Source of the DNA: Rheinheimera sp. A13L
GTDB lineage: Bacteria; Pseudomonadota; Gammaproteobacteria; Enterobacterales; Alteromonadaceae
NCBI RefSeq assembly: GCF_000217935.1
Contig: NZ_AFHI01000008.1
Coordinates: 1 to 64,000, forward strand
Length of the DNA: 64,000 nucleotides
Direction of reading: 5' to 3'
In this document: positions 47,388 through 61,164 of the stretch, piece after piece
Layout: each line of letters begins with the position of its first letter
Numbering within the stretch: the first letter of the stretch is position 1
Translations under genes and position numbers: made by a program
The notes under the pieces: model-generated
What the model saw: the letters and a program-made list of their open reading frames with translations, nothing else
Databases searched by the model: none
Told to the model about the DNA's origin: nothing

Positions 47388-47992
47388 TGTTAAGTTTAGT
47401 GCCACAACTGATCTGCGCTACTTTGGAAGAAGTGTTGCACAAGGTTGTGGCTATGGATCCCGCATCGCCCGCTTTATTACAAAAAGTGCAGGGCAAACAG
47501 CTGGCTTTGCAGTTACAGGAATTGCCATGGCGTTTTGTGTTGTCAGCCACAGCGGACTCTTTATTGCTGAATCAGCATAATGAAAAAGTCGATTGTGTGA
47601 TTGCCACCGATCTGGCGACCTTGCAAAAACTGAATGATCCGAGCCAGCTGACCCGTTTAATTAAACAGGACAAACTGCAGATTGAAGGCGATCTTCAGGT
47701 CGCTCAACAATTTAGCAGCCTGCTGCAGCAACTGGATCCGGACTGGGAGCAGCATCTATCCGGTTGGCTGGGTGATGCTTTAGCTCATAAAGTGGCGACT
47801 GCCATTAAGCAATTACAGCTTTATATCCAGACACAGTTGCAGCAACTGGAACAAGCCAGTGTTGAATTGGCGCAGGACGAACTGGCATTAAGCCCAACAC
47901 AAGCAGAAATGAACCAGTTCAGCCGCGACGTCAGTCAGCTGCAAGCCAGACTGGAGCAATTAAGTCGCCACAACGCCTTCAGGCAGGAGTAA
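47387..47992 (+). CDS. ubiJ: Ubiquinone biosynthesis accessory factor UbiJ
   Basis: The 201-residue protein has an SCP2 lipid-binding domain (about 20-110, [19 protein letters not shown]) and a C-terminal coiled coil. UbiJ organises the ubiquinone biosynthetic complex. Sequence conservation is low but its place between ubiE and ubiB is diagnostic. Confidence 0.9.
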   Translation: MLSLVPQLICATLEEVLHKVVAMDPASPALLQKVQGKQLALQLQELPWRFVLSATADSLLLNQHNEKVDCVIATDLATLQKLNDPSQLTRLIKQDKLQIEGDLQVAQQFSSLLQQLDPDWEQHLSGWLGDALAHKVATAIKQLQLYIQTQLQQLEQASVELAQDELALSPTQAEMNQFSRDVSQLQARLEQLSRHNAFRQE

Positions 47993-47994
47993 TT

Positions 47995-49617
47995 TTGGGT
48001 CTGCGCCGTTTTTACCACATATTAAAAACTTTGCTGCAGTACGGACTGGATCAATTGATCCCACAGCAATGGCAACCCTGGTATTTCCGGGCCGCCCGTA
48101 GTTCTGCGTTCTGGCTGAAAAACAAACACCCTGAAAAAACCGAAGGTGAACGTTTACGTTTAGCTTTGCAGCAACTGGGGCCGGTGTGGGTTAAGTTTGG
48201 CCAGATGTTGTCCACCCGTCGTGATTTATTTCCCGGCCAATGGGTCGATGAGCTGGCCAAATTACAAGACAAGGTCGAAGCCTTTCCTGGCGATCAGGCC
48301 AGACAGCTGATTATTCAGCAACTGGGCTTACAACAGATTGATGACTTATTTGAGCAGTTTGACGAAAAACCTCTGGCATCGGCCTCTATTGCTCAGGTTC
48401 ATACTGCGCAGCTCAAACAAGCTGATGGCAGCCTGGCCGATGTAGTCATTAAAGTGATACGCCCGGACATCAGGCCACAAATTCTGGCTGATTTAGAGCT
48501 GATGGACGCCATGGCAGCTTTAGTGGCGCGTTACCTGCCTGACGGTAAGAGATTACGCACTAAAGAAGTAGTGGCTGAGTATCGCAAAACTATTCTTGAT
48601 GAACTGGATTTACAACGCGAAGCGGCCAATGCCATTCAGTTAAAGCGTAATTTTGAAGGTTCAGATTCACTTTATGTGCCTTATGTCTATGCTGACCACA
48701 GCAGACCCAGTGTGATGGTAATGGAGCGGATTTACGGCATCCCTGTGTCGGATTTGGCCGCGCTGCGTGCTCAGGGTACTAATCTGGAATTACTGGCTAA
48801 GCGAGGCGTAGAAGTATTTTTCACTCAGGTATTTCGCGACAGCTTTTTCCATGCCGATATGCACCCGGGCAATATATTTGTGTCTTTTGAAACGCCGGAA
48901 AATCCTAAATACATTGGGATAGACTGCGGCATAGTCGGCACTTTAAATAAAGAAGATAAACGTTATCTGGCCGAAAACTTTGTCGCTTTTTTTAACCGCG
49001 ATTACTTAAGAGTGGCACAACTGCATGTGGATTCAGGCTGGGTGCCAGCCGATACCAGTGTCGAAGAATTTGAAAGTGCAATACGCACTGTCTGTGAGCC
49101 TATCTTCCAAAAGCCGCTGCAGGACATCTCTTTTGGTCAAGTGTTGTTTAATCTGTTTAACACAGCCCGTCGTTTTAATATGCAGGTTCAGCCGCAACTG
49201 GTATTGTTGCAAAAAACCCTGCTGTATATTGAAGGCTTAGGACGCCAGTTGTACCCACAACTGGATTTATGGCAAACCGCCAAACCTTTTCTGGAAAACT
49301 GGGTCCAACAGCAAATGGGGCCAGCCGCCTTGTGGCGGGAAATCAAAGCAAACTTACCCTTTTGGGCAGAAAAAATGCCGGAAATGCCGGGATTGTTGCA
49401 CCATTATTTGCAACAAGGCCCTCGACAACAGGCCAATTTGTTAGCCCAATTGCAGCTGGTACAGCTGCAGCAGCAAAACCAGACGAAAAAACTGGCCAAT
49501 GCGGTGCTGGCAGGTTGCAGTTTATTAGCAGCTGTCTTATTACTGACATCTGGCTGGTCTATAACAGCGGCGGGACTTGCACTGGTAGCCTTGGGCTTTG
49601 CCCTGAAAATTAACTGA
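47995..49617 (+). CDS. ubiB: Ubiquinone biosynthesis kinase-like protein UbiB
   Basis: The 540-residue protein starts with TTG at 47995, supported by AGGAG six bases upstream and by family alignment ([22 protein letters not shown]). The ABC1/ADCK fold shows KxGQ ([15 protein letters not shown]), the A-rich loop [11 protein letters not shown] and [10 protein letters not shown]. Two C-terminal membrane helices anchor it. UbiB is needed for ubiquinone synthesis, probably by ATPase-driven extraction of lipid precursors. Confidence 0.95.
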   Translation: MGLRRFYHILKTLLQYGLDQLIPQQWQPWYFRAARSSAFWLKNKHPEKTEGERLRLALQQLGPVWVKFGQMLSTRRDLFPGQWVDELAKLQDKVEAFPGDQARQLIIQQLGLQQIDDLFEQFDEKPLASASIAQVHTAQLKQADGSLADVVIKVIRPDIRPQILADLELMDAMAALVARYLPDGKRLRTKEVVAEYRKTILDELDLQREAANAIQLKRNFEGSDSLYVPYVYADHSRPSVMVMERIYGIPVSDLAALRAQGTNLELLAKRGVEVFFTQVFRDSFFHADMHPGNIFVSFETPENPKYIGIDCGIVGTLNKEDKRYLAENFVAFFNRDYLRVAQLHVDSGWVPADTSVEEFESAIRTVCEPIFQKPLQDISFGQVLFNLFNTARRFNMQVQPQLVLLQKTLLYIEGLGRQLYPQLDLWQTAKPFLENWVQQQMGPAALWREIKANLPFWAEKMPEMPGLLHHYLQQGPRQQANLLAQLQLVQLQQQNQTKKLANAVLAGCSLLAAVLLLTSGWSITAAGLALVALGFALKIN

Positions 49618-49665
49618 CGAGCCAGCAGGTTCGTTTAAGCAGTATAAAAACCGAAGGAGAATAAC

Positions 49666-49929
49666 ATGGGTTTTGGCGGCATTAGTATTTGGCAGTTATT
49701 GATCATCCTGGTGATTATTGTCCTGCTGTTTGGCACTAAGCGTTTGCGTGGTATAGGCTCTGATTTGGGTTCTGCTATTAAAGGGTTCCGCAATTCAGTC
49801 AAAGATCCGGAAGAGACTGCTGAACCTGCAGCTCCTGCGGTTCAACCACAGCAGCCACAAATCAAAGCTGAAGTGAAAGAGCCTGCCCCAGCCAGCACTG
49901 AAGCAACAAAAACACCTGAACAACGCTAA
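49666..49929 (+). CDS. tatA: Sec-independent translocase subunit TatA
   Basis: The 87-residue protein has the short N-terminal helix ([23 protein letters not shown]), the hinge and the amphipathic helix ([16 protein letters not shown]), with a Pro/Ala/Glu-rich tail. It forms the pore-like assembly for export of folded proteins. An AAGGAGA site precedes the start. First gene of tatABC. Confidence 0.96.
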   Translation: MGFGGISIWQLLIILVIIVLLFGTKRLRGIGSDLGSAIKGFRNSVKDPEETAEPAAPAVQPQQPQIKAEVKEPAPASTEATKTPEQR

Positions 49930-50319
49930 ATGAGTTTTTGGGAATTAGTCATCATCGCTGTGGTTGCTCTGCTGGTGTTAGGCCCGGAGCGATTACCTGG
50001 CGCTATTCGCAGCGTCAGCGGTTTTGTTCGCAGCATCAAACAATTTGGTCAGCAAATGCAGGCTGAATTAAATGATGAACTGCGGGTGCAAGAGTTACAC
50101 GACAAGTTAAAACAGGCTGAAGAAAAAGGCTTGTTAAACCTGACCACTGAAGAGATGCAGGCAATGACCGAATTGCGTCAGGCAGCTGCAGATGTGACTA
50201 GCCCTTATGCCAAAAGCAGCACAACTGAGCCACAAACAACAGCAGCGGACGCTGTACCTCCCCTTCCTTCGGTTACACCGGATCCAGTAGTTACAGATGA
50301 CAAAAACCACAAATCCTAA
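49930..50319 (+). CDS. tatB: Twin-arginine translocase subunit TatB
   Basis: The 129-residue protein has the TatB N-terminus ([28 protein letters not shown], with the conserved GPERLP turn), an amphipathic helix and a low-complexity tail. With TatC it forms the signal peptide receptor. It starts directly after the tatA stop and overlaps tatC by 23 bases. Confidence 0.96.
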   Translation: MSFWELVIIAVVALLVLGPERLPGAIRSVSGFVRSIKQFGQQMQAELNDELRVQELHDKLKQAEEKGLLNLTTEEMQAMTELRQAAADVTSPYAKSSTTEPQTTAADAVPPLPSVTPDPVVTDDKNHKS

Positions 50320-51052
50320 CAGCCTGTTAGGGCACCTGATAGAACTACGCCGCCGCCTGTTAAACACAGTCATAGCTGTGCTGTTGGTGTTTATCAGTCT
50401 GGCTTATTTTGCCGCCGATATTTATCACCTGATGGCCTCGCCTTTAATGGCGGTATTGCCCGCTGGCGCATCCATGATAGCGACAGACGTGGCCGCCCCG
50501 TTTTTTGCGCCTTTTAAATTAACTTTTATAGTCGCACTTTGCCTGACAGTACCTTATATGCTGTGGCAAATCTGGTTGTTTGTAGCCCCTGCATTGTACA
50601 AAAAAGAAAAACATCTGGTCGCACCGCTGATTATCTCCAGCACAGTACTGTTTTACTGCGGTATCGCTTTTGCGTATTACATCGTCTTTCCAATCGTCTT
50701 TGGCTTTTTCACCAGCGTTGCCCCTGAAGGGGTCACCATAGCGACTGATATCAGCAGTTATCTGGATTTTGTGTTAAAACTTTTTTTCGCTTTTGGTTTA
50801 TCTTTTGAAATTCCGGTCGCTGTATTGTTATTAGTCTGGACAGGCGCAGTGACCCGCCAACAATTAACTGAAAAACGGCCTTATTTTGTCGTATTTGCTT
50901 TTATTATAGGTATGCTGCTGACACCACCTGACGTACTTTCACAGGTATTGCTGGCTGTACCTATGTGTTTATTGTATGAGTTGGGCATATGGCTCAGCCG
51001 TTTTTATGTGCCTGTTGACTCAGACCAAGCCAGTTCTTATGAGGAAAAATAG
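50297..51052 (+). CDS. tatC: Twin-arginine translocase subunit TatC
   Basis: The 251-residue membrane protein has six helices with [11 protein letters not shown] at the N-terminus and [16 protein letters not shown] (here [10 protein letters not shown]). It binds twin-arginine signals. It closes the tatABC operon, although the next two genes follow with no room for a promoter. Confidence 0.96.
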   Translation: MTKTTNPNSLLGHLIELRRRLLNTVIAVLLVFISLAYFAADIYHLMASPLMAVLPAGASMIATDVAAPFFAPFKLTFIVALCLTVPYMLWQIWLFVAPALYKKEKHLVAPLIISSTVLFYCGIAFAYYIVFPIVFGFFTSVAPEGVTIATDISSYLDFVLKLFFAFGLSFEIPVAVLLLVWTGAVTRQQLTEKRPYFVVFAFIIGMLLTPPDVLSQVLLAVPMCLLYELGIWLSRFYVPVDSDQASSYEEK

Positions 51053-51053
51053 A

Positions 51054-51542
51054 ATGAAAAAAGCGCTCGCCTTATTTGCATTGTTTGCCCCTGCTTTGTA
51101 TGCCGCCGACTTGTCAGTGCAACTGACCCAGTGCCGCAGCATCAGTAATGATCTGCAGCGATTAGTTTGTTACGACAAAATGAATACAGCCTCTGCTGCA
51201 GCTTATGCTAAAACCACAAGCACTGCAGACCGCGCGATCAGCACTCAAACTGCTGTGGTCGCAAACTCAGCGGACGACTTTGGTCTTGAACGTAAAATTC
51301 AGGAAGCTAAAGCTGAAACCTCAGCCGATACAATGTCACTGGTGCTGCAAAAAGTAACTACCAACAAACAAGGCCTGATGGTGTTTACCTTTGAAAATGG
51401 CCAGGTGTGGCGCCAAACCTCCAAAGATGTTTTTCAGGCATCTGAAGGCAGCGTTTATATAGTGGAACGAGGCATGCTGAATTCATTTTTTATGAACAAA
51501 GAAGGCACCAACCGCAAAACCAGAGTGATACGTGAAAAATAA
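51054..51542 (+). CDS. Exported hypothetical protein between tatC and tatD
   Basis: The 162-residue protein has a Sec signal peptide (ending LYAADLS) and a cysteine pair (CRSISNDLQRLVC). The C-terminal half is beta-rich (MVFTFENGQVWRQ). It is not recognised beyond being a periplasmic protein. The start is one base after the tatC stop. No twin-arginine motif is present, so it is not an obvious Tat substrate. Confidence 0.8.
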   Translation: MKKALALFALFAPALYAADLSVQLTQCRSISNDLQRLVCYDKMNTASAAAYAKTTSTADRAISTQTAVVANSADDFGLERKIQEAKAETSADTMSLVLQKVTTNKQGLMVFTFENGQVWRQTSKDVFQASEGSVYIVERGMLNSFFMNKEGTNRKTRVIREK

Positions 51543-51543
51543 T

Positions 51544-52340
51544 ATGCCGCTCTGGTTTGATGCCGGCGTCAATTTATTCAGCGACCGCTTTAACAGTGAT
51601 CGTGACGCTGTAGTGCAACACGCCAGAAACAGCCAGGTATCAGAGTTGTTATTGATCAGCAGCGATGTTGCTGAAAGCACTCTGAATACAGACTATTGCC
51701 TGAATCATCCAGCTCTCTATTGCACAGCTGGTGTTCATCCTCATTATGCCGGAGCGGTCTGCTCTGACTGGCAAGAACAAATTGAAGTCTTGTTGCGATC
51801 ACCTGCAGTAGTAGCTATAGGTGAATGTGGTTTAGATTTCGATCGGAACTTTTCAACACCAGAACAACAAATTCAGGTGTTTGAGACTCAGCTGCAACTG
51901 GCAAGCCAGCACCAAAAACCTGTTTATTTGCATGAGCGTGCGGCCTTCTCCAGCCAAATTGCGTTGTTGCAACAGTATGCAGGTTTAACTGGCATAGCCC
52001 ATTGTTTTACTGGCGATACCAGCCAGTTAAAGGCTTATCTGGATTTAGGTCTTTATATCGGTATTACCGGCTGGTTATGCGACAACAACAGAGGGCAATC
52101 CTTGATGGAGGCCGTCAGCTACCTGCCGCTGGACAGGTTAATACTGGAAACTGACGCTCCTTTTTTATTGCCTAAAACTATGACCAACAAACCTAAATCC
52201 CGCCGGAATGAACCGGCTTTTTTAGCTGAAATTGCCGCTCAGCTTTCCAGTCTGACAGGACATAGCCTTGAGGATATAGCCCTGCACAGCAGAAAAAATT
52301 GCCTGAAGCTGTTTCAGATCACAGCAGGCGAGCATTTCCT

Positions 52341-52344
<4 letters not shown>
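51544..52344 (+). CDS. tatD: TatD-family metal-dependent deoxyribonuclease
   Basis: The protein is 266 residues from ATG 51544; a GTG at 51532 would overlap the previous gene. The TIM-barrel metal ligands appear in VGVHPHYAG-like (AGVHPHYAG), GECGLDFDRN, HERAAF and ETDAPFLLP. TatD enzymes are 3'-5' DNases linked to repair. The gene usually follows tatABC. It ends in an ATGA overlap with the next GGDEF gene. Confidence 0.92.
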
Positions 52345-54099
<1,755 letters not shown>

Positions 54100-54106
54100 C
54101 ACCAAC

Positions 54107-54132
54107 AGGGTCAGGGCCAAAACTCTGACCCT
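54107..54132. terminator. Bidirectional hairpin hemB / gppA
   Basis: AGGGTCAG and CTGACCCT form a stem around GGCCAAAACT, between the convergent hemB and gppA genes. The T-run is weak. Confidence 0.6.
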
Positions 54133-55677
54133 CTATTCGATAGTCAGCTGCCAACCTGCCTGCTGCTGATACAAGACTTCCTGTTCCAGCTCAGCGCGCA
54201 TCAACGGATGATGATCCAACCAGCCTGCCGGCAAAGTTAAAGTCAAAGCTTCAGCCTGAGCCGTGATTTGTACTTCAGGTAATACTTCGTGACGGCGGCG
54301 CATCGACAAAATCACCGACAAGCGTAATAAACGGGTTAACCGAACCGCCAGCAAAACTGAGGTCATGGTTTGTTTTGACAGAATTTCTTTGTGAATATCA
54401 GCCCTGTGGTTATATACCAGGGCCATCAGCAGTTGTTGTTGAGCACGGGTAAAACCCGGCAGTTCGGCGTGGCTGATCACATAAGCACCATGATGATGAT
54501 GGTTTTTGTATTCGATCAACAAGCCCAGTTCATGCAATAAAGCGCCTGAGCGTAACATGGCTAGGCCTTCAAAATTAGACAAATTCCACTGCTGATGCAG
54601 CTGGTCTGCCAAAGTAGCAGCCATATCTGCCACCCGCTCAGCATGTTGCTGATCTATGTAATAACGCACCATCATGCTTTGCATAGTACGGGCACGCACA
54701 TCCTGATGCTGCAGCTGAGGTAACATGCTATACAACACGCCTTCACGCAAAGCACCGCCGGATAAAGTCATGCCACTGATATTCAGCACCCTGAATAATG
54801 CTATTAAAATGGCGACTCCGGAGGGGAAGACTTGTTTACGTTCCTGCGCCAAACCTGGCAAATTCAGCTGATCCATATGACCACAGGCCAAAGCCTGCTG
54901 CATAATGGCTTCCAGTCGCGGCAAAGTGATGACCTCATCTTTACCCTGACCTACTAAAATTTCCTGCATTGCCTGCACTGTGCCGGAAGCCCCAACAGCA
55001 TTTTGCCAGCCCTGAGCCAGATATTGCGCGCTGATAGTGCGGATTTCATGTTCCGCTGCGGCAATAGCAGCATTAAAGTTGGCTTCACTTAATTCGTTAT
55101 TTTCAAAATAACGCTCAAGAAAAGTCACGCAGCCCATATGCAGGCTGGATAATAAAATCGGCTGAAAGCCCTGCCCAACTACAACTTCAGTTGAAGCCCC
55201 ACCTATGTCGATCACCAGACGGTTCGAATCACAGTTGGAAGTATGAGCCACACCCTGATAAATAATACGGGCTTCGTCTTCGCCTGAGATCACTTCAATA
55301 GGCTGGCCTAAAATAGCTTCAGCTTCGGTCAAAAAGGTTTTGACGTTACGGGCCAGACGCAGTGTGGCAGTACCGACGATACGGATATTAGCAGAGGGGA
55401 TATCTTGCAGACGTTCAGCAAACAAAGCCAGACATTCCCAACCGCGGGTCATGGCTTGTTTGCTTAAGACTAAACTATCATTTAAACCTGCGGCCAGGCG
55501 CACTTTACGTTTGACCCGGCCTATCACCTGGACGCTGCCTCCAACCACTTTCACCATCAACATGTGAAAGCTATTGGAGCCAAGATCAATCACAGCATAA
55601 ATATCATTATGCTGTGTCGGTTTTCCTGCGCCGTCCATAGACTTAGCGCGGGCGGCTACGTGGGTTTCTTGGCCCAT
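54133..55677 (-). CDS. gppA: GppA/Ppx phosphatase (pppGpp / polyphosphate hydrolase)
   Basis: The protein has the actin-like phosphatase motifs [15 protein letters not shown] and [14 protein letters not shown] and a C-terminal HD-type domain ([21 protein letters not shown]). It is about 514 residues from ATG 55677; an ATG at 55638 lies just outside rhlB and is the other good choice. GppA rather than Ppx is preferred because rhlB precedes it, as in E. coli. It converts pppGpp to ppGpp or trims polyphosphate. Confidence 0.88.
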   Translation of the reverse strand: MGQETHVAARAKSMDGAGKPTQHNDIYAVIDLGSNSFHMLMVKVVGGSVQVIGRVKRKVRLAAGLNDSLVLSKQAMTRGWECLALFAERLQDIPSANIRIVGTATLRLARNVKTFLTEAEAILGQPIEVISGEDEARIIYQGVAHTSNCDSNRLVIDIGGASTEVVVGQGFQPILLSSLHMGCVTFLERYFENNELSEANFNAAIAAAEHEIRTISAQYLAQGWQNAVGASGTVQAMQEILVGQGKDEVITLPRLEAIMQQALACGHMDQLNLPGLAQERKQVFPSGVAILIALFRVLNISGMTLSGGALREGVLYSMLPQLQHQDVRARTMQSMMVRYYIDQQHAERVADMAATLADQLHQQWNLSNFEGLAMLRSGALLHELGLLIEYKNHHHHGAYVISHAELPGFTRAQQQLLMALVYNHRADIHKEILSKQTMTSVLLAVRLTRLLRLSVILSMRRRHEVLPEVQITAQAEALTLTLPAGWLDHHPLMRAELEQEVLYQQQAGWQLTIE

Positions 55678-56914
55678 TCTGATTCGGTCGTCCACCACTG
55701 CGGGCTTGTCCCGGACGACGTCTGACCCGTGGTTTTGGCACAGTCAAATCTTCCAGCAAGGCAGTAGTATCGTATTGAGTCACTGGGATCACATGACGAA
55801 TATAGTCTTCGATAGCCGTCAGATTCAGTGCATAACGCTCGCAGGCAAAACTAATAGCTTTACCACTTTCACCGGCACGGCCGGTACGACCAATACGGTG
55901 CACATAGTCTTCACAGTCGTCTGGTAAGTCGTAGTTAAAGACATGACTGACCATAGGAATATGCAAACCACGGGCAGCAACGTCTGTTGCAACCAGGATA
56001 TCCAGTTTACCGCTGGTGAAATCTTCCAGAATACGTAAACGTTTTTTCTGGATCACATCACCTGTGAGCAAACCAACACGGTGGCCATCCGCTTCCAGCC
56101 AGGCGTGAATATCTTCACAACAGTGTTTGGTATTGGCAAAAACAATAGCTTTATCCGGCCATTCTTCTTCCATCAGCGTCAGCAACAGTTTCATTTTGTG
56201 TTCGTCTGATGGATAAAATAATTCTTCGGAAATACGTGAGCCGGTCATTTGTTCAGGCGCCACGTGAATATGCACGGGCTGGTTCATCTGTTCAAACGCC
56301 AGTTCCTGCACCTTGTAAGACAAAGTCGCAGAGAACAATAAACTCAAACGTTCAGTCACAGGCGGCATACGACGGAACATAAAACGAATATCTTTAATAA
56401 AGCCCAAATCGAACATACGATCGGCTTCATCGAGCACCACCACCTGAATTTGTGACAGGTCGTACAGGCCTTGTTTTAAGTAATCAATCAGGCGACCTGT
56501 GGTGCCTATTAAAATATCCGGGCCTTGTTCCAATAATTGGCGTTGAGAATCATAACCCTCGCCCCCATAAATCAAAGCAAGTTTAAAACCTGAGGTTTTA
56601 GCTAAAGCCTGAGCGTCGTGATGGATCTGAACCGCCAGTTCGCGCGTAGGGGCCATAATGATGGCACGAGGTTGACCTTTGGCTTTAGGCTCGTGAGTTA
56701 ACAAATGATGGAAAGTTGCCGTCAGAAAGGCGAGCGTTTTACCTGTACCGGTTTGAGCCTGGCCCGCAATATCTTTGCCAGCTAACGCAAGAGGCAAACA
56801 TTGAGCCTGGATTGGGGTACAATGGTCATAACCTTGCGCGGCCAAAGCGGCAAGAACCTGTGGAGCCAATGCGAAATCGGCAAATTTATGCTGAGTTAAG
56901 TGTGTTTTATTCAT
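55643..56914 (-). CDS. rhlB: DEAD-box RNA helicase RhlB
   Basis: The 423-residue helicase has [28 protein letters not shown] and [10 protein letters not shown], with the arginine-rich tail that binds RNA and RNase E. It works in mRNA decay. It is divergent from trxA and overlaps the start of gppA, so these two are one transcript. Confidence 0.94.
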   Translation of the reverse strand: MNKTHLTQHKFADFALAPQVLAALAAQGYDHCTPIQAQCLPLALAGKDIAGQAQTGTGKTLAFLTATFHHLLTHEPKAKGQPRAIIMAPTRELAVQIHHDAQALAKTSGFKLALIYGGEGYDSQRQLLEQGPDILIGTTGRLIDYLKQGLYDLSQIQVVVLDEADRMFDLGFIKDIRFMFRRMPPVTERLSLLFSATLSYKVQELAFEQMNQPVHIHVAPEQMTGSRISEELFYPSDEHKMKLLLTLMEEEWPDKAIVFANTKHCCEDIHAWLEADGHRVGLLTGDVIQKKRLRILEDFTSGKLDILVATDVAARGLHIPMVSHVFNYDLPDDCEDYVHRIGRTGRAGESGKAISFACERYALNLTAIEDYIRHVIPVTQYDTTALLEDLTVPKPRVRRRPGQARSGGRPNQNGPRNPRSRPR

Positions 56915-57012
56915 ACGCGCTTAGCATAACCGTTACGCTTGCAATAAGAAACAGTCCGGATAAAATTGACAATACTTTTTTATAGTTACGCCCAAAGCAA
57001 TTGGAGAATGAA

Positions 57013-57339
57013 ATGAGTGAACATATTCTGCAGGTGTCAGACGACAGCTTCGAAACCGACGTGTTAAAAGCTGCTGAGCCTGTTCTGGTCGATTTTTGGG
57101 CTGAGTGGTGTGGTCCGTGCAAAATGATTGCACCTATCCTCAACGAAGTAGCGCAAGAATACGCAGGTAAAGTAACAGTGGCTAAGGTTAATATTGACCA
57201 TAACCCTGGCACACCACCAAAATTTGGTATTCGTGGTATCCCAACTTTACTGTTATTTAAAAATGGTCAGGTTGCAGCGACGAAAGTAGGTGCTCTGTCC
57301 AAAACTCAGTTAAAAGAGTTTTTAGACAGCAATATCTAG
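57013..57339 (+). CDS. trxA: Thioredoxin 1
   Basis: The 108-residue protein has [10 protein letters not shown] and the cis-proline segment [12 protein letters not shown]. It reduces disulfides in cytosolic proteins. ATG 57013 follows GGAG; a TTG at 57001 is not needed. The order rhlB (divergent)-trxA-rho is the E. coli one. Confidence 0.97.
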   Translation: MSEHILQVSDDSFETDVLKAAEPVLVDFWAEWCGPCKMIAPILNEVAQEYAGKVTVAKVNIDHNPGTPPKFGIRGIPTLLLFKNGQVAATKVGALSKTQLKEFLDSNI

Positions 57340-57346
57340 GCTTGTA

Positions 57347-57384
57347 ACAAAAAGGCGTATTTTTTATACGCCTTTTTGTTTTTT
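57347..57384 (+). terminator. Terminator after trxA
   Basis: AAAAAGGCGTAT and ATACGCCTTTTT form a long stem around TTTTT, with further T's after it. It lies eight bases after the trxA stop. Confidence 0.92.
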
Positions 57385-57533
57385 ACGGCTGGACGACTGA
57401 AAATTATCCTGCTAATGTGTAACGCAGCAACAAATCCCTGTAACCACGCTTTTCCGTTGACTAAACCTAAGCCTACTTCCTTTTAATCAGCGGCAAGCAA
57501 TTTAATTCTGTTTGACCAACAAGAACCCATCAT

Positions 57534-58802
57534 ATGCATTTAACCGAACTAAAACTGAAGCCTATTAACGAGCTGGTTGATTTAGCCGAGTCTATGGGCC
57601 TGGAAAACATGGCCCGCTTGCGTAAGCAAGACATTATTTTCGCTATCCTGAAATCCCACGCCAAAAACGGCGAAGAGATTTTTGGCGACGGCGTTGTTGA
57701 AATCCTGACCGATGGCTTCGGTTTCCTGCGTTCTTCAGACAGCTCCTATTTGGCTGGCCCGGACGACATTTACGTCTCACCAAGCCAAATCAGACGCTTT
57801 AACCTGCGTACTGGTGACACCATTTCTGGCTTAATTCGCCCGCCAAAAGAAGGCGAACGTTATTTTGCATTGCTAAAAGTGAACGAAGTGAACTTCGGTC
57901 GCCCTGAGCAGGCACGTAACAAAATTCTGTTTGAAAACTTAACGCCGCTGCACGCCAATTCCCGTTTACGGATGGAACGTGGTAACGGCAGTAAAGAAGA
58001 CATCACAGCACGCGTATTAGATTTGGCTTCGCCTATTGGCCGTGGTCAACGTGGTTTGATTGTGGCACCGCCAAAAGCTGGTAAAACTATACTGTTGCAA
58101 AACATTGCCCAGTCTATTGCAGCCAATCACCCTGAATGTGTGCTGATGGTATTGTTGATTGACGAACGTCCGGAAGAAGTCACCGAGATGCAGCGTCTGG
58201 TTAAAGGTGAAGTGGTTGCTTCTACCTTCGACGAACCAGCCAGCCGCCACGTTCAGGTTGCTGAGATGGTGATTGAAAAAGCCAAGCGTTTAGTTGAACA
58301 CAAAAAAGACGTGATCATTTTACTCGACTCCATCACTCGTTTAGCCCGTGCTTACAATACTGTGATCCCAAGCTCAGGCAAGGTGTTAACAGGTGGTGTG
58401 GATGCCAACGCCTTACACAAACCAAAACGCTTTTTTGGTGCGGCCCGTAACGTGGAAGAAGGTGGCAGCTTAACCATTATCGCTACTGCTTTGGTCGATA
58501 CCGGCTCGAAGATGGACGAAGTGATTTACGAAGAATTTAAAGGTACAGGTAATATGGAATTACACCTGTCCCGTAAAATTGCTGAACGTCGTATTTTCCC
58601 GGCTATTGAATTTAACCGTTCAGGCACCCGTCGTGAAGAACTGCTGGCGTCGCCGGAAGAGCTGCAAAAAATGTGGATCCTGCGCAAAATTCTGCATCCA
58701 ATGGATGAAACAGATTGCATGGAATTCCTGATCGATAAACTGTCGATGACCAAAACCAACGACGAGTTTTTTGATTCGATGAAACGGCAAAAAAATAGTT
58801 AA
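57534..58802 (+). CDS. rho: Transcription termination factor Rho
   Basis: The 422-residue hexameric RNA helicase has the primary RNA-binding cold-shock-like domain ([17 protein letters not shown]), the P-loop [12 protein letters not shown], Walker [11 protein letters not shown] and the R-loop region. Length is close to E. coli Rho (419). A 150-bp leader after the trxA terminator could hold the attenuation control known for rho, but no element is defined here. Confidence 0.98.
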   Translation: MHLTELKLKPINELVDLAESMGLENMARLRKQDIIFAILKSHAKNGEEIFGDGVVEILTDGFGFLRSSDSSYLAGPDDIYVSPSQIRRFNLRTGDTISGLIRPPKEGERYFALLKVNEVNFGRPEQARNKILFENLTPLHANSRLRMERGNGSKEDITARVLDLASPIGRGQRGLIVAPPKAGKTILLQNIAQSIAANHPECVLMVLLIDERPEEVTEMQRLVKGEVVASTFDEPASRHVQVAEMVIEKAKRLVEHKKDVIILLDSITRLARAYNTVIPSSGKVLTGGVDANALHKPKRFFGAARNVEEGGSLTIIATALVDTGSKMDEVIYEEFKGTGNMELHLSRKIAERRIFPAIEFNRSGTRREELLASPEELQKMWILRKILHPMDETDCMEFLIDKLSMTKTNDEFFDSMKRQKNS

Positions 58803-58811
58803 TCCCCAGAA

Positions 58812-58838
58812 AACCGGCCTCGTTGCCGGTTTTTTTTA
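58812..58838 (+). terminator. Terminator after rho
   Basis: AACCGGC-CTCGTT-GCCGGTT is followed by a run of T's. It lies about ten bases after the rho stop and just before the ndh ribosome site. Confidence 0.9.
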
Positions 58839-58853
58839 TGTGAGAATACAGAG

Positions 58854-60149
58854 ATGATAAGCCCGCAGATCGTAGTCATTGGTGGTGGTGCCGGTGGACT
58901 GGAATTGGCAACCCGCCTTGGTAATAAATTTGGCCGCAAGGGCAAAGCAACTATTACCCTTATCGACAGAAACTCCACTCATATCTGGAAACCTTTATTA
59001 CACGAAGTCGCTACCGGTACTCTGGATGTGGATATTGATCAGGTGACTTACCGTGCTCATGCCAGAGCTCATGGTTTTGACTTTCAGCTGGGCACCTTTA
59101 CCGGATTAGACAGAGCACAACGTCAGGTTACCTTAGCCCCTGTGCTGGATGAAGCTGGCGAAGTTGTGCTGGAAGAGCGCCGTATTCATTACGATTATCT
59201 GGTGCTGGCGATTGGTAGTATCTCTAATCACTTCAATACCCCAGGTGTGCAGGAACATTGTATTTTCCTCGACAGCCCGGCTCAGGCCAACCGTTTCCAC
59301 CGCCGCTTGCTTGAGGCCTATTTAAAACTGAACTCGCCTTTGCATCCGAAAGACAACCTGAATATCGCCATAGTTGGCGCAGGCGCTACTGGCGTTGAAC
59401 TGGCAGCAGAGTTGCATCATGCCGCTGCCGAGTTGAATTTGTACGGCTTTAACGATATGAAACGTGACCGCTTAAAAATCTCAGTGATTGAAGCCGGCCC
59501 TCGTATTTTACCTGCTCTGCCGGAACGTATAGCCGCAGCAGCGCACAAAGAATTACTCAAATTGGGTGTGGATGTTCGGGTCAATACCAAAGTTACAGCA
59601 GCGGATGAAAATGGTTTGCAGCTGGGTGACGAACATCTACCAGCTGAGCTGATGGTCTGGGCTGCTGGTATTAAAGCGCCGGATTTCTTAAAAGACTTAG
59701 ATGGTTTAGAAACCAACCGTATTAATCAACTGATGGTATTGCCTACACTACAAAGCAGCATAGACAGTCAGATTTATGTGATAGGTGACTGTGCCGGTTG
59801 TCCGTTGCCGGATAACAAATGGGTGCCACCACGTGCTCAGTCTGCGCACCAAATGGCCAGCCATGTCGCCAAAAACCTGACTGCAGCCTTAAGCGGTAAA
59901 GCCCAATCGGCTTACCACTACCGAGATCACGGCTCACTGATTTCGTTGAGCCGTTTTGGTACTGTGGGCAATCTGATGGGAAATCTGGTGGGTGGCGCCA
60001 TGATGATAGAAGGCCGTATTGCCCGGCTGGCTTATATCTCCCTCTATCGTATGCACCAGGTGGCCTTGCACGGCTGGTTCCGTACTATAGTGATTTCGGT
60101 GATAGGTAAAATCAACAAAATCATCAGACCACGATTAAAGCTGCATTAA
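58854..60149 (+). CDS. ndh: Type II NADH dehydrogenase
   Basis: The 431-residue flavoprotein has an FAD loop ([17 protein letters not shown]), the NADH loop ([17 protein letters not shown]) and VYVIGDCAG-type (IYVIGDCAG). It passes electrons from NADH to ubiquinone without proton pumping, peripherally at the inner membrane by its amphipathic C-terminus. It matches E. coli Ndh in length. Confidence 0.93.
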   Translation: MISPQIVVIGGGAGGLELATRLGNKFGRKGKATITLIDRNSTHIWKPLLHEVATGTLDVDIDQVTYRAHARAHGFDFQLGTFTGLDRAQRQVTLAPVLDEAGEVVLEERRIHYDYLVLAIGSISNHFNTPGVQEHCIFLDSPAQANRFHRRLLEAYLKLNSPLHPKDNLNIAIVGAGATGVELAAELHHAAAELNLYGFNDMKRDRLKISVIEAGPRILPALPERIAAAAHKELLKLGVDVRVNTKVTAADENGLQLGDEHLPAELMVWAAGIKAPDFLKDLDGLETNRINQLMVLPTLQSSIDSQIYVIGDCAGCPLPDNKWVPPRAQSAHQMASHVAKNLTAALSGKAQSAYHYRDHGSLISLSRFGTVGNLMGNLVGGAMMIEGRIARLAYISLYRMHQVALHGWFRTIVISVIGKINKIIRPRLKLH

Positions 60150-60156
60150 TACCTGA

Positions 60157-61038
60157 TTACCTTTCACTAAAGCGGGTTTCAGCTTGCTCAGGTACAAAAT
60201 GCCTGTTTTGCTGAAATCCGTTATAGTGAGGTTCCAACAGCTGCTGTTCCTGCTCCGAAAACCAACGGTACATGGCATTTTTGTATTCGGTTTTTTGTTT
60301 TAATTCGCTCAGTGCCTGATCAATATCTGTAATCCAGCCTTTGCCTGTTGCCGATTTTGAACAACTGACATAGGTGTAAGAAAAGCCCGGAATGTCAGCT
60401 ATAGGTTTGAATTCAAGTTGGAGGTCCTGCCCTGCTTCTATACTGAAAAAACGTAAACGGTTTGGATAATCCACTACATAATCAACTCTTTTTGCAGCCA
60501 ATAACTGAGCCGGATTCATGGTGGTCATGGAACTGCTGCCCAGATTACTGCCTTCTTTATTAATCTGCTCAGCAATAACAACAGGATAAGCTCTGTCATT
60601 TTCAATCAGACCCAACAGATCCGCATCCTTCACCAGTGTTTCCATCTGTACAGACTGAACTGAGTTCAGCCTGTTAAGCTTGCGCTGATTGGGTAAAATA
60701 TTGATGGCCAGGTTAGGTAACATGCCGGCAGGCTGAGAAAAATAAGTGCGTTTATCCCGCTCTGGCGTATAACGTAAGCCAAAGGTGCAATGATTTTCGC
60801 TGGTAGTGGCCGACACTTTAACGATACGGGCCTGATGGATTTGATTGATCTGATGCTGATACTGCGGCAACGCTTTAATCAATTGACTCAACATCAAATC
60901 AAAAGAACCTTGTCCGGCATAAGGTCCTTCACTGATACGATAAGGTGGCCAATGGCTGGTGTACCAGACCATTGAGGGTTGAGCAGAGGCAAAGAATGCC
61001 CATAACATCAATACGATACAACCACTTAACTTCTTCAT
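60157..61038 (-). CDS. Periplasmic substrate-binding-like protein (SBP_bac_3 type)
   Basis: The start at 61038 has GGGAGG five bases upstream and leads into a signal peptide (WAFFASA). The 293-residue protein begins VWYTSHWPPYRISEGPYAGQGSFDLML, the opening of type 3 solute-binding proteins that lack a partner transporter in this region. A cysteine (SYTYVSC) in the second half could form a disulfide. The ligand is unknown. It is convergent with ndh. Confidence 0.82.
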   Translation of the reverse strand: MKKLSGCIVLMLWAFFASAQPSMVWYTSHWPPYRISEGPYAGQGSFDLMLSQLIKALPQYQHQINQIHQARIVKVSATTSENHCTFGLRYTPERDKRTYFSQPAGMLPNLAINILPNQRKLNRLNSVQSVQMETLVKDADLLGLIENDRAYPVVIAEQINKEGSNLGSSSMTTMNPAQLLAAKRVDYVVDYPNRLRFFSIEAGQDLQLEFKPIADIPGFSYTYVSCSKSATGKGWITDIDQALSELKQKTEYKNAMYRWFSEQEQQLLEPHYNGFQQNRHFVPEQAETRFSER

Positions 61039-61117
61039 CCAGCCTCCCTGCAAAGAAGCCAGTACATTAACAAATGCTTTGATCAGCAACAAGGCCACTC
61101 GTCGCAAGCCCAACAGC

Positions 61118-61145
61118 AAAAAAGCCACATCAAGTGGCTTTTTTA
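61118..61145. terminator. Terminator after deoA
   Basis: AAAAAAGCCACAT and AAGTGGCTTTTTT form a stem with A- and T-runs on both sides. On the minus strand it follows deoA by about 20 bases and separates it from the binding-protein gene. Confidence 0.88.
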
Positions 61146-61164
61146 TAAACAAAAACGCTGATGA